Shown: positions 1 to 7,381 of the stretch, piece by piece
Layout of the letters: each line of letters begins with the position of its first letter
Numbering within the stretch: the first letter of the stretch is position 1
Notes under the pieces: model-generated
Database searches by the model: none
Told to the model about the DNA's origin: nothing
The model's input: only the letters and a program-made list of their open reading frames with translations
Origin: Burkholderiales bacterium
GTDB lineage: Bacteria; Pseudomonadota; Gammaproteobacteria; Burkholderiales; Burkholderiaceae_C
Direction of reading: 5' to 3'
Assembly: GCA_006227785.1 (NCBI GenBank)
Contig: SBFU01000106.1
Span: 1-8,245, forward strand
DNA: 8,245 nt
Translations under genes and position numbers: made by a program

Positions 1-3000
1 GCTGCGTTGACGCTGGGTCAGGTGGCAGCGCTGACCGATGCACAGGTGGCAGCGATCCAGACCGATGAGCTGGCCGGGTTGACCACGGCCCAGGTTGCGG
101 CGCTGAGCTCGGATCAGATCGTGGCCCTGACGACCGCGCAGGTCGCGGCGCTCACAGGCGCACAGCTGGCCGCCATCGAAACAGCCGATCTGGTGGCGAT
201 GAACGCAGCGCAGATCGCGGCGCTGGGCAGTGCGCAGCTGTCGGCCCTGAGCACGGCTCAGATCAGCCAGCTGACCGCGTCCCAGGTGGCGGCCATCGAG
301 ACGGCCGACCTCGCCGGTCTCACCAGTGCGCAGGTGCAGGCATTGGGGTCGGACCAGCTGCGTGCGCTCACGCCCACCCAGGTGGCCGCATTGACGACGG
401 ATCAGGTGATCGCCATCGAGACCGCCGACCTGGCGGCCATGACCACGACCCAGATCGCCGATCTGACCAGCACGCAGCTGGCGGCGCTCACCGCCGCGCA
501 GGTGGGTGCCCTGACCACGGATCAGGTGGTGGCCATCGAGACCGCCGATCTGGTCGGGCTCTCGTCGTCGCAGGTGCAGGCGCTGACCACGGCGCAAGCG
601 CTGGCGCTGACCACGGCCCAGATCCAGGCATTGACGACGGCCCAGGTGGCGGCCCTGCAGACGGCCGACCTGGCCGCCCTGAGCACGGCCCAGATCCAGG
701 CCATGGGATCGGACCAGCTGCGCGCCCTGGATGCCACCCAGGTGGCCAGCCTGACCACGGCCCAGGTGGCGGCGATCGAGACCGCCGACCTGGTGACCCT
801 GGGCACGGCCCAGATCGATGCGCTGACCACGGCCCAGGTGGCCGCATTGACGGCAGGCCAGATCGCCCAGCTCACGTCGGCCCAGCTGCGTGCGCTCGGA
901 ACGGCCGAGGTGGCCGCGCTGAGCACCCAGCAGGTGGCTTCCCTGACCACGGCCCAGATCCAGACGCTGGCCGGCGAGCAGGTGGCCGCCCTGGAAACGG
1001 TCGATCTGGCCGCGATGGGCACCGCGCAGATCGCTGCCCTGACCACCGAGCAGGTGCGCTCGCTCGGCACGGCTCAGGTGGCTGCACTGACCACCGATCA
1101 GGTCGCCGCCATCGAGACCGCCGACCTCGCCCAGCTGAACACCGCCCAGCTGCAGGCATTCACGACCGCCCAGATCAGGGCCCTGACGACCGAACAGGTC
1201 GCCAGCCTGTCTGTGGACCAGATCGAGGTGCTTGAAACGGCTGATGTCGCCGCCCTGACCACCGACCAGCTCATGGCGCTGGAGTCGTCGCAGATCGCGG
1301 CGCTGACGGGCAGCCAGATCGCCGCGCTGACCACCGACCAGATCCCGGCCATCGAAACGGGCGACCTGGTGCACATCGCCCCATCCGTGCTGGCCCAGCT
1401 GAGCACGGCGCAGATCCAGGCGCTCAGCCAGGCCCAGCTCGGGGCTTTGACCACGGCCCAGATCCGCGGTCTGGAGACCGGACAGATCGCCGGCCTGTCG
1501 CTGTCCCAGGTGGCGCTGCTCACGCCCACCCAGGTCGCGGCGCTCAGCGCCACGCAGGTGGCGGCCCTGGGAACGGCCCAGATCCAGTCGCTCAACTACG
1601 ACGCCCTGGCGGCCTTGCCGGTCGATGTGATGCCGTCGCTGACGCTGGCCCAGGTGCAGGCGCTCACCGGCGACCAGATGATCTTCCTGACGACCGCGCA
1701 ACTGCAGGCCATGGAGGTGGCCGATGTGGCCGGGCTCAGCTCCGACCAGCTTCAGGCGCTGAACTTCAGCCAGATCGCCTCGTTGACCACGGCCCAGATC
1801 GCCGGCCTGACCACCGCCCAGGTGGCATCGCTGACGGGTGGACAACTCTCCGCGCTGGTGAGCGACCAGATCCGGGCCCTGGAGCTGGCCGACCTGGCTG
1901 CGCTGAGCACCACCCAGGTGCGCGCACTGGGCGCCGACGTCCAGCACCTGACCAACGAGCAGGTGGCCGGGCTGTCCACGGCGCAGGTGGCCGCACTGAC
2001 AACGACCCAGGTGCAGGCCCTGACCACGTCCCAGATCCGGTCCATCGAGACCGCCGACCTGGTGCAGATGGGCACGGCGCAGGTGGCGGCCCTGACCAGC
2101 GACCAGGTGGCGGCCCTGACCACCGAGCAGGTGGCGGAACTCACCACCACCCAGGTGGCAGCCCTGACCACCGACCAGATCGTGGCGCTGACCCCGCTGC
2201 AGATGCCCGCCCTGAGCACGGCCGCCATTGCGGCGCTCACGACCGACCAGCTGCAGGCCATCGAGACCGCCGATCTGGTGCATCTGAGCGCGGCGCAGGT
2301 GGCCGCCCTGACCACCGACCAGATCACCGAGCTGACGGTCGGTCAGGTGGAGGCGCTCACCAGCACGCAGGTGGCCGCCATCCAGACCGAAGACTTCGAA
2401 CTGATGTCGACCACCCAGCTTGCGGCGTTCAGTGGCGAGCAGATCGCATCGCTGACCACGGCCCAGATCGTTGCGCTGACCACCGACCAGGCCGCTTCCC
2501 TGACATCGGCCCAGCTGGGCGCGCTGACCACGGCCCAGGCCGCAGCGATTGAAACCGCCGACCTCGCCGCGATCACCTCGGGCGCCATCGGCGGACTGGG
2601 CACCGCCCAGGTGGCGGCTCTGACCACCGCCCAGGTGGCCGCGCTGACCACCGGGCAGCTGGACGGTTTCGCGCCTGCCATGGTGGCCGCGCTGACCACC
2701 GCCCAGGTGGTGGCCCTCACCACCGAGCAGGTCGCCAGCCTCAGCACCGACCAGATCCAGGCCTTGACCACCACGCAGTGGGCCGCCATGGCCACCGATG
2801 ATGTGGCTGCGCTGGGCACCGAGCAGATCGCCGCCATCCAGACCGACGACGTGGCGGCGTTGACAACGGCCCAGATCGTCGCCCTCGACAGCACCCAGGT
2901 GGCGGCACTGACCAGTGCCCAGATCGGTGCCCTGAGCGCGACGCAGTTCGCGGCCATCGAGGCGGCCGACCTGGCCGAGGTGTCGACCAGTGCCATCCCC

Positions 3001-3957
3001 GGGCTGACCACCGACCAGGTGTCCGCCATGACGGCGCCGCAATTTGCAGCCCTGACCTCGGCCCAGATCGGTGCCATGGATGTGGCTGACGTGGCGGCAC
3101 TGACCCTGGCCCACGTGGGCGCGCTGACCACCGACCAGGCCGCCGGCCTGACGACGGCGCAGATCGCGGGCATGGGCGAGGCCCAGATGGGCGCCATCAC
3201 CACCACGGTTCTGGCTTCGCTGACCACCGATCAGGTGCGCGCCATCGAGAACAACGATCTGGCCGCGCTCGGCACCGCCCAGGTGGCGGCCCTGACCACC
3301 GCCCAGGTGGCCGCCCTCTCCACCAGCCAGATCGTGGCGCTGACGGGCGACCAGGTGGCGGCGCTGACAACGGCACAGGTGCAGGCCCTGACCACGGACC
3401 AGCTGCCGGCCATGCAGGAAGAGGACCTGGCGTCGATGTCGACGGCCCAGATCGTGGCCCTGACCTCGGCCCAGGTGGCCTCGCTGACGACCGCCCAGGT
3501 CGTCGGCCTGACCACCGGACAGTTTGCCGCGATGGAAACCGAAGACCTGGCCGCGCTCAGTGGCACCCAGGTGGCCGCCATTCAGGCCATGGACCTGCAG
3601 GCCCTGAGCACCGGCCAGATCGCCGCGTTGACGGCCAGCCAGGTGCAGGCGCTGACCACTTCGCAGATCGTGGCCCTGACCAGCGACCAGGTGGCCGCCA
3701 TCGACGCCGCCGATCTGGCCACCATGGGAACGGCCCAGATCGCGGCCATCCAGGCGGTCGACTTTGCGGCGCTGACCACCGACCAGATCCAGGCGCTGAC
3801 CACCTTGCAGATGGGTGCGCTGACGGCGGAGCAGATTGCCGCATTCACCGAGACCCAGATTGACGAGCTGTCGACCACCCAGCTGGCGGCACTGTCGATG
3901 ACCCAGGCCGACGGCTTCACCGAGGACCAGTACGCCAGCATGACCACCGAACAGCAA
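1..3957 (+). repeat. 165-unit tandem array of 24-bp (8-residue) coding repeats
   Basis: Every 24 bases encodes a variant of A-A-L-T-T-A-Q-V. By hand I count 165 units: 164 of eight residues and one of seven (1921-1941, RALGADV), which accounts exactly for 3957 bases. Position 3 is nearly always Leu, Ile, Met or Phe. Positions 4-5 are mostly Thr/Ser, position 7 is usually Gln, and position 8 is Val/Ile/Leu. Arg within the array occurs only at position 1. A few units lose the Gln (for example those at 1369, 1585, 1609, 2209, 2569, 2665, 2977 and 3193). Copies vary at the DNA level, much of it at third codon positions, so the array is old and maintained at protein level rather than freshly expanded. 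The Thr-x-x-Gln/Asp/Glu pattern resembles a helix N-capping box, so a short-helix solenoid is possible, but this is inference. Confidence 0.95.
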
Positions 3958-4731
3958 GGGGTTCTGCTGACCTCTCCCCTGGTGCTCGATCTGGACGGCG
4001 ATGGCATCGAGACCGTGCATGTCCGCGACGGCGTCCAGTTCGACATCAACGGCACCGGCCAGACCGTGCAGACCGGTTGGGTGGCGCCGGACGATGGCCT
4101 GCTCGCCATGGACCGCAACGGCGACGGACTGATCAACGACGGCGGCGAACTGTTCGGCAACGCCACGCGCCTGGCCAACGGCCAGCGGGCCCAGAACGGC
4201 TTCGAAGCGCTGGCCGAGCTGGACAGCAACGCCGACGGCGTGATCGACGGGCTGGACGACGACTTTGCCTCATTGCTGGTCTGGCAGGACGCCAATGCCG
4301 ACGGCATCAGCCAGGCGGACGAACTGCTGTCGCTGGAGCAGGCCGGTGTCGCCTCGATCTCCCTGCAGGCGGACAGCACGTCCTCGCTCAACGAGGGCAA
4401 CTGGGTCGGTCTGGAAGGCAGCTACCAGACGACCGACGGGGAGACCCTGGAGGTGGCCGACGTCTGGTTCCGCACGGAAGAGGACGAAGGCAGCATCGAT
4501 GGTCTGCTGGAGGCCAGTGCCAACGCCGATCCGGCGGAACTGGCGGACGACGGCTTGCCGGCGCCCGACGCCGCCTCGGACCCGGTCGATCAGGCACCGG
4601 CCGACGCTCCGATGGACTCGGCCGGCCTTGAGCTGTCGAGCGAGCCGGTGCAGGCCGAGCTGCCCCCGCCACCGCCGGAGGTCGAAATCGTTGGTGTTCA
4701 AGCCCTGCCGGAGCCCGGCACACTGGGTTGA
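1..4731 (+). CDS. Giant octapeptide-repeat protein with C-terminal FrpC-like calcium-binding module (5' partial)
   Basis: The frame is open from the first base, and the first possible start codons lie inside the repeat, so the true start is upstream. The 1576 visible residues fall into three parts. Residues 1-1319 are 165 tandem units of consensus A-A-L-T-T-A-Q-V. Residues about 1320-1490 form a module opening with SPLVLDLDGDGIET, with EF-hand-like Asp loops near residues 1330, 1371, 1408 and 1430 and conserved TGWV, GGELFG and VWQDANADG motifs. Residues about 1491-1576 are an acidic, Pro-rich tail ending in a run of prolines and GTLG. The module matches the calcium-dependent self-processing module known from Neisseria FrpC and is common in RTX-type proteins. 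No Lys or Cys occurs. Type I secretion and a surface or extracellular role are inferred from the module and composition; the function of the repeats is unknown to me. No transporter genes are in view. The GT41 gene follows 151 bases downstream on the same strand. Confidence 0.92.
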   Translation, partial: AALTLGQVAALTDAQVAAIQTDELAGLTTAQVAALSSDQIVALTTAQVAALTGAQLAAIETADLVAMNAAQIAALGSAQLSALSTAQISQLTASQVAAIETADLAGLTSAQVQALGSDQLRALTPTQVAALTTDQVIAIETADLAAMTTTQIADLTSTQLAALTAAQVGALTTDQVVAIETADLVGLSSSQVQALTTAQALALTTAQIQALTTAQVAALQTADLAALSTAQIQAMGSDQLRALDATQVASLTTAQVAAIETADLVTLGTAQIDALTTAQVAALTAGQIAQLTSAQLRALGTAEVAALSTQQVASLTTAQIQTLAGEQVAALETVDLAAMGTAQIAALTTEQVRSLGTAQVAALTTDQVAAIETADLAQLNTAQLQAFTTAQIRALTTEQVASLSVDQIEVLETADVAALTTDQLMALESSQIAALTGSQIAALTTDQIPAIETGDLVHIAPSVLAQLSTAQIQALSQAQLGALTTAQIRGLETGQIAGLSLSQVALLTPTQVAALSATQVAALGTAQIQSLNYDALAALPVDVMPSLTLAQVQALTGDQMIFLTTAQLQAMEVADVAGLSSDQLQALNFSQIASLTTAQIAGLTTAQVASLTGGQLSALVSDQIRALELADLAALSTTQVRALGADVQHLTNEQVAGLSTAQVAALTTTQVQALTTSQIRSIETADLVQMGTAQVAALTSDQVAALTTEQVAELTTTQVAALTTDQIVALTPLQMPALSTAAIAALTTDQLQAIETADLVHLSAAQVAALTTDQITELTVGQVEALTSTQVAAIQTEDFELMSTTQLAAFSGEQIASLTTAQIVALTTDQAASLTSAQLGALTTAQAAAIETADLAAITSGAIGGLGTAQVAALTTAQVAALTTGQLDGFAPAMVAALTTAQVVALTTEQVASLSTDQIQALTTTQWAAMATDDVAALGTEQIAAIQTDDVAALTTAQIVALDSTQVAALTSAQIGALSATQFAAIEAADLAEVSTSAIPGLTTDQVSAMTAPQFAALTSAQIGAMDVADVAALTLAHVGALTTDQAAGLTTAQIAGMGEAQMGAITTTVLASLTTDQVRAIENNDLAALGTAQVAALTTAQVAALSTSQIVALTGDQVAALTTAQVQALTTDQLPAMQEEDLASMSTAQIVALTSAQVASLTTAQVVGLTTGQFAAMETEDLAALSGTQVAAIQAMDLQALSTGQIAALTASQVQALTTSQIVALTSDQVAAIDAADLATMGTAQIAAIQAVDFAALTTDQIQALTTLQMGALTAEQIAAFTETQIDELSTTQLAALSMTQADGFTEDQYASMTTEQQGVLLTSPLVLDLDGDGIETVHVRDGVQFDINGTGQTVQTGWVAPDDGLLAMDRNGDGLINDGGELFGNATRLANGQRAQNGFEALAELDSNADGVIDGLDDDFASLLVWQDANADGISQADELLSLEQAGVASISLQADSTSSLNEGNWVGLEGSYQTTDGETLEVADVWFRTEEDEGSIDGLLEASANADPAELADDGLPAPDAASDPVDQAPADAPMDSAGLELSSEPVQAELPPPPPEVEIVGVQALPEPGTLG
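49..3789 (+). repeat. Higher-order repeat marked by acidic octads (A-A-I-E-T-A-D-L), mainly every 120 bp
   Basis: An acidic octad variant, typically A-A-I-E-T-A-D-L, punctuates the array. It is unit 3, 8, 13, 18, 23, 28 and 33, a strict spacing of five units (40 residues, 120 bp). A weak copy follows at 38, then 42, 47, 52 and 57, degenerate copies at 62 and 67, and 72. Later the spacing becomes irregular: 79, 86, 95, 100, 107, 117, 119, 124, 129, 136, 143, 148, 150, 155 and 157. Many of the later gaps are 7, 5 or 2 units. The unit just before an acidic one often carries Asp at position 6 (TTDQ). These counts were made by eye from the translation. Confidence 0.85.
3970..4470 (+). other. FrpC-like self-processing/calcium-binding module within the repeat protein
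   Basis: This segment encodes a compact domain with four Asp-rich loops. DLDGDG starts at residue 1330, DRNGDG at 1371, DSNADG at 1408 and DANADG at 1430. The last is a canonical 12-residue EF-hand loop ending in Glu. The order LDLDGDGIET, TGWV, DGLL, GGELFG, ALAELDSN, VWQDANADGISQADEL matches the module that in FrpC follows the Asp-Pro bond cut in a calcium-dependent autocatalytic reaction. Here the residue before that Pro is Ser (S1325-P1326), not Asp, so autoprocessing at this bond is not expected even though calcium binding may remain. Family assignment is from recalled motifs, not a search. Confidence 0.8.
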
Positions 4732-4743
4732 TGCCGACCGTCA

Positions 4744-4783
4744 GGCCGAAGGACCGGGTGCCCTGAAGTACCCGGTCCTGGCC
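4744..4783 (+). terminator. Hairpin just after the repeat-protein stop codon (weak terminator candidate)
   Basis: A perfect 10-bp inverted repeat, AGGACCGGGT (4750-4759) and ACCCGGTCCT (4770-4779), has a 10-base loop. GGCC at 4744-4747 and 4780-4783 can extend the stem across a two-base bulge. It begins 12 bases after the stop codon of the repeat gene. No T-run follows on the plus strand, so it does not fit a standard intrinsic terminator. It could instead be a 3'-end stabiliser or a Rho-associated end. Confidence 0.45.
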
Positions 4784-4795
4784 TGCCAATTCCGC

Positions 4796-4824
4796 CGTTT
4801 GGGCCCAGGGCGGCAACCTATGAT
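4796..4824 (+). promoter_or_regulatory. Possible sigma70-type promoter for the GT41 gene
   Basis: TATGAT at 4819-4824 matches the -10 consensus at five of six positions and lies about 58 bases upstream of the chosen start codon. No good -35 box sits 16-18 bases upstream (CGTTTG at 4796-4801 at 17 bases). The spacer contains the perfect 8-bp palindrome TGGGCCCA (4800-4807), which could be an operator or chance in GC-rich DNA. Transcription could equally read through from the repeat gene. Confidence 0.3.
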
Positions 4825-4869
4825 GGCTTGAAGGCGCCAAGCCGGGCACATGCCCGCGCTCGGACCGCC

Positions 4870-4876
4870 AGGGAAG
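4870..4876 (+). promoter_or_regulatory. Ribosome binding site deciding the GT41 start
   Basis: AGGGAAG ends six bases before the ATG at 4883. It supports that start over the in-frame ATG at 4850, which has only GCCGGGCAC before it. Confidence 0.6.
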
Positions 4877-4882
4877 CCACAC

Positions 4883-6715
4883 ATGAACCACACCGACGCT
4901 GAACACCGCAACCTCGCCCTGGCCGACCGGGCGCGGGCGCCTGAGGCCAACCCATCGCAGGAGGACGCGATGCGTGTGATCGGCCGGGCCGACCGGATGG
5001 CCGCCAGCGGCGATGTCGAAGGGGCCATCGCCACCTATCAGGCCTGGCTGACGGACACCGGCTCGGCACTCAAGCCGGTGGTCCTGTTCAATCTGGGCGT
5101 CTTGCAGTCGCAGTTGAACAGGCTGTCCGACGCAGAAGAGGCCTACAGGGCGGCCATCATGGCCAAGCCCGACCTCGCCCAGGCCTGGTTCAACCTCGGG
5201 GCCGTGGTGGAACGTCAGGGCAGGCGGGAACAGGCGGTGGCGATCTGGGCGTCGATGATCGAACGGCCCCTGGCCACCCCCACCCATGAGCGCGAGCTGT
5301 ACCTCATGATCCTCAACGGCATGGGCCGTGTGCTCGAGGAACTCCGGCAGTTCGACCGCGCCGAAGACGCGCTCTACCGCAGCCTGCTGGCCCACCCGCA
5401 CCAACCCCATGTGGTCCAGCATTGGGTTCACCTGCGCCAGAAGCAATGCAAATGGCCGGCTTTCGGCCATGTGCCCGGTCTCAGCCGTGGCGACATGGTC
5501 AAGGGCGCGTCACCGCTGGCCATGCTGGCCATCAGCGACGACACAGGTCTGCAGCTGGCCGCTGCCACCCGGTTTGTCAACGAGAAGGTCAACCTGCGTG
5601 TGCCGCGGTTGGCACCGGAGCAAGGCTACCGGCATGACAAGCTGCGCATCGGCTTTCTCTCCTCCGACTTCTGCCTGCATGCCGTCTCGTTGCTGACCGT
5701 CCAGTTGCTGGAATTGCTGCCGCGCGAGCGTTTCGATGTCTATGGCTTCTGCTGGAGCCGCGAGGACGGAACCGCGCTGCGCGACCGGGTCGTCAAGGCA
5801 TTCGACCACTACATCCGGGTCGCTGACCTCGACGATCAGCAGGCGGCCCGCCTGATCCGGGAGCACGAGATCGATGTGTTGGTCGATCTGCAAGGCATCA
5901 CATCCGGGGCCCGGCCAAACATCATTGCCCACCGGCCCGCACCGGTGCAAATGACCTACCTGGGTTTTCCCGGCCCGACCGGGCACCCCTGCATCGACTA
6001 TGTGGTGGCCGACCGCTACCTCATTCCGGACCGGGAGATGCCTTTCTACACGGAAAAGCCGCTGTACCTCCCGCACATCTTCCAGTGCAGTGACCGGCAG
6101 CGCCCCGTGGGCCAACGGCCCGGTCGTGCCGAGTGCGGCCTGCCACCCGAAGGTTTTGTGTTCTGCTGTTTCAACAACAACTACAAGTTCACCGAAGAGG
6201 TGTTTGACAGCTGGATGCGGATCCTGCAGGCGGTCCCGGACAGCGTGCTGTGGCTGCTGGCGGACAACCGGTGGTCGCAGGCGAACATGACAGCCCGTGC
6301 CCGATCGCTGGGTGTGGACGTGGACCGCCTGATCTTCGCACCCCGGGTCTCGCCCGAGATGTACCTGGCCCGCTACACCGCGGCCGACCTGTTCCTGGAT
6401 GCCTTTCCCTTCAACGCCGGCACCACCGCCAACGATGCCTTGTGGATGGGCCTGCCGGTACTCACCCGCCTGGGGCGGGCATTTGCCTCCCGCATGGCAG
6501 CCAGCCTGCTCAGGGGCCTGGGCCTGCCTGATCTGGTCACCCATTCGCTGGCCGAGTACGAGGAGCTGGCCATCGAGATCGCGCGCACACCCGGGCGCAT
6601 CGGTGAACTCAAGCAACGCCTGGCGCATGGCCGCGAGCATTCGCCCGTGTTCGACATGCCCCGTTTCGTGCAGGACTTCGGCGACGCCGTCGAGCGCATC
6701 GCGCTGCGGGGCTGA
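4883..6715 (+). CDS. TPR-containing GT41 family (OGT/SPINDLY-like) protein glycosyltransferase
   Basis: This 610-residue cytoplasmic protein has about four TPR-like helical pairs in residues 20-175 (FNLGV near 69, FNLGA near 103, a third near 140-173) and a C-terminal GT41 catalytic domain from about residue 254. Matching O-GlcNAc transferase landmarks are LRIGFLSSDF followed by His266, DLQGITSGAR (335-344), RPAPVQMTYLGFPGPTG (about 351-367) then DYVVAD, the FNNNYK lysine (K435) followed by VPDSVLWLL, and FNAGTT (510-515) then DALWMGLPVLT. GT41 enzymes move GlcNAc or another sugar from a nucleotide donor to Ser/Thr, or to Asn in HMW1C-type members. The TPR architecture favours the OGT/SPINDLY type, but the sugar cannot be read from sequence. 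The ATG at 4883 is chosen because AGGGAAG lies six bases upstream; an in-frame ATG at 4850 lacks a ribosome site. The gene follows the Thr-rich repeat gene on the same strand, making that protein a candidate substrate by inference. Confidence 0.93.
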   Translation: MNHTDAEHRNLALADRARAPEANPSQEDAMRVIGRADRMAASGDVEGAIATYQAWLTDTGSALKPVVLFNLGVLQSQLNRLSDAEEAYRAAIMAKPDLAQAWFNLGAVVERQGRREQAVAIWASMIERPLATPTHERELYLMILNGMGRVLEELRQFDRAEDALYRSLLAHPHQPHVVQHWVHLRQKQCKWPAFGHVPGLSRGDMVKGASPLAMLAISDDTGLQLAAATRFVNEKVNLRVPRLAPEQGYRHDKLRIGFLSSDFCLHAVSLLTVQLLELLPRERFDVYGFCWSREDGTALRDRVVKAFDHYIRVADLDDQQAARLIREHEIDVLVDLQGITSGARPNIIAHRPAPVQMTYLGFPGPTGHPCIDYVVADRYLIPDREMPFYTEKPLYLPHIFQCSDRQRPVGQRPGRAECGLPPEGFVFCCFNNNYKFTEEVFDSWMRILQAVPDSVLWLLADNRWSQANMTARARSLGVDVDRLIFAPRVSPEMYLARYTAADLFLDAFPFNAGTTANDALWMGLPVLTRLGRAFASRMAASLLRGLGLPDLVTHSLAEYEELAIEIARTPGRIGELKQRLAHGREHSPVFDMPRFVQDFGDAVERIALRG

Positions 6716-6720
6716 GCAGG

Positions 6721-6760
6721 AAAAAAGCCGCGACAGGCCTGGAAGGCGGCTGTCGCGGCT
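6721..6760 (-). terminator. Intrinsic terminator of the methyltransferase gene
   Basis: Arms AGCCGCGACAG (6726-6736) and CTGTCGCGGCT (6750-6760) form a perfect 11-bp stem with a 13-base loop. The A-run at 6721-6726 reads as six U residues after the stem on the minus strand. It lies 31 bases past the methyltransferase stop codon. There is no T-run on the plus side, so for the convergent GT41 gene it offers a hairpin only. Confidence 0.85.
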
Positions 6761-6790
6761 GCTGGCGCTGGCCAGTGTCCGGCAGGGGAA

Positions 6791-7375
6791 TCAGGCCGCC
6801 AGGTTGAAGCGGGCGCAGATCTCCGGCGAGGGGGTGCCATTGAACGCCCAGGCGGTCACTTCCAGGTTGTCGGCCGTGCAATAGATGCGGTTGAAACCCG
6901 CGGCGACCAAGGCCCTTGACAGCGACTTTTGTGTGAATCCGGTCTTGTGGGCGAAAAACTCCACGCCGCTGGACTCGATCTGCTTGCCGTAGCCATACAG
7001 AACATCCAGCACGCTGATGGGCCCCAGAGAGGACTGGTACAGCACGTCCTCGATGTCCAGGCCACGCTCGACGCAGGCTTTCATGACGGCGCCGACATCG
7101 GGCACGCGGATGTGGGCAAAGCCGTCCGGCTTCAGCACATGCCGGAATCCGGCCAGCACCTTGGACACATCGTGGTGGTAGTAGTGCTCCAGGTTGTGCG
7201 AGCAGTAGATGGCGTCGAACTGGTCCGTGGCCAGGGTCTGCAACTGGCGCGCGTCGCACACGATGTCCGGCTGCCCGGTCGGGTCGATGTCCAGCAGCAG
7301 GTGCTCGAAATCGGCGTAGGGCGCCGGAAGGGGAATGGCCTTGCTGTTGCCGCCGACATTCAGAACACGTTTCAA
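6791..7375 (-). CDS. Class I SAM-dependent methyltransferase (Methyltransf_11-like)
   Basis: With the TTG start at 7375 the protein has 194 residues. The SAM-binding loop VLNVGGNSK is at residues 4-12, the acidic end of strand 2 is LLLDIDP (26-32), CDARQL follows at 40-45, DAIYCSHNLEHYYHHD at 54-69, and LKPDGFAHIRVPD at 81-93. These are Rossmann methyltransferase hallmarks; the substrate cannot be told. Small methyltransferases of this kind are often linked to glycan or natural-product modification, so a role on the glycan made by the neighbouring GT41 enzyme is possible, but the two genes converge and are not one operon. The start is chosen because GAGGAG sits six bases upstream of TTG and the glycine loop is then near the N-terminus. 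The reading frame also extends to a GTG at 7462 (223 residues), which has no ribosome site; that longer form is the alternative. Confidence 0.82.
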   Translation of the reverse strand: MKRVLNVGGNSKAIPLPAPYADFEHLLLDIDPTGQPDIVCDARQLQTLATDQFDAIYCSHNLEHYYHHDVSKVLAGFRHVLKPDGFAHIRVPDVGAVMKACVERGLDIEDVLYQSSLGPISVLDVLYGYGKQIESSGVEFFAHKTGFTQKSLSRALVAAGFNRIYCTADNLEVTAWAFNGTPSPEICARFNLAA

Positions 7376-7381
7376 TGGATT

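Noticed and set aside
7..9. TTG at 7 as the start of the repeat protein
   Set aside because: The frame and the octad pattern are already in phase from base 1, so this codon is an internal repeat Leu and the gene starts upstream.
1..3957. Resemblance of LTTDQVVAIET units to TAL effector repeats (LTPDQVVAIA)
   Set aside because: The match covers only about ten residues, the period here is 8 rather than 33-35, and there is no RVD position or rest of the TAL repeat.
1..3957. Array considered as a CRISPR or non-coding tandem satellite
   Set aside because: The units are contiguous without spacers, keep an open reading frame throughout, and vary in a codon-constrained manner.
488..4400. Long antisense open frames (for example 2343-3227, 1752-2327 and 3582-4400 on the minus strand)
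   Set aside because: They mirror the 24-bp repeat in a GC-rich sequence and give biased, repetitive Ala/Val/Trp/Ser or Arg/Pro/Gly-rich proteins with no domain; the plus frame has a clear conserved module.
4388..5470. A 360-residue minus-strand open frame across the end of the repeat gene and the start of the GT41 gene
   Set aside because: It overlaps two well-supported plus-strand genes and the translation shows no recognisable domain.
5510..6640. A 376-residue minus-strand open frame inside the GT41 gene
   Set aside because: It is fully contained in the GT41 catalytic domain coding region and is the expected antisense shadow of high-GC codons.
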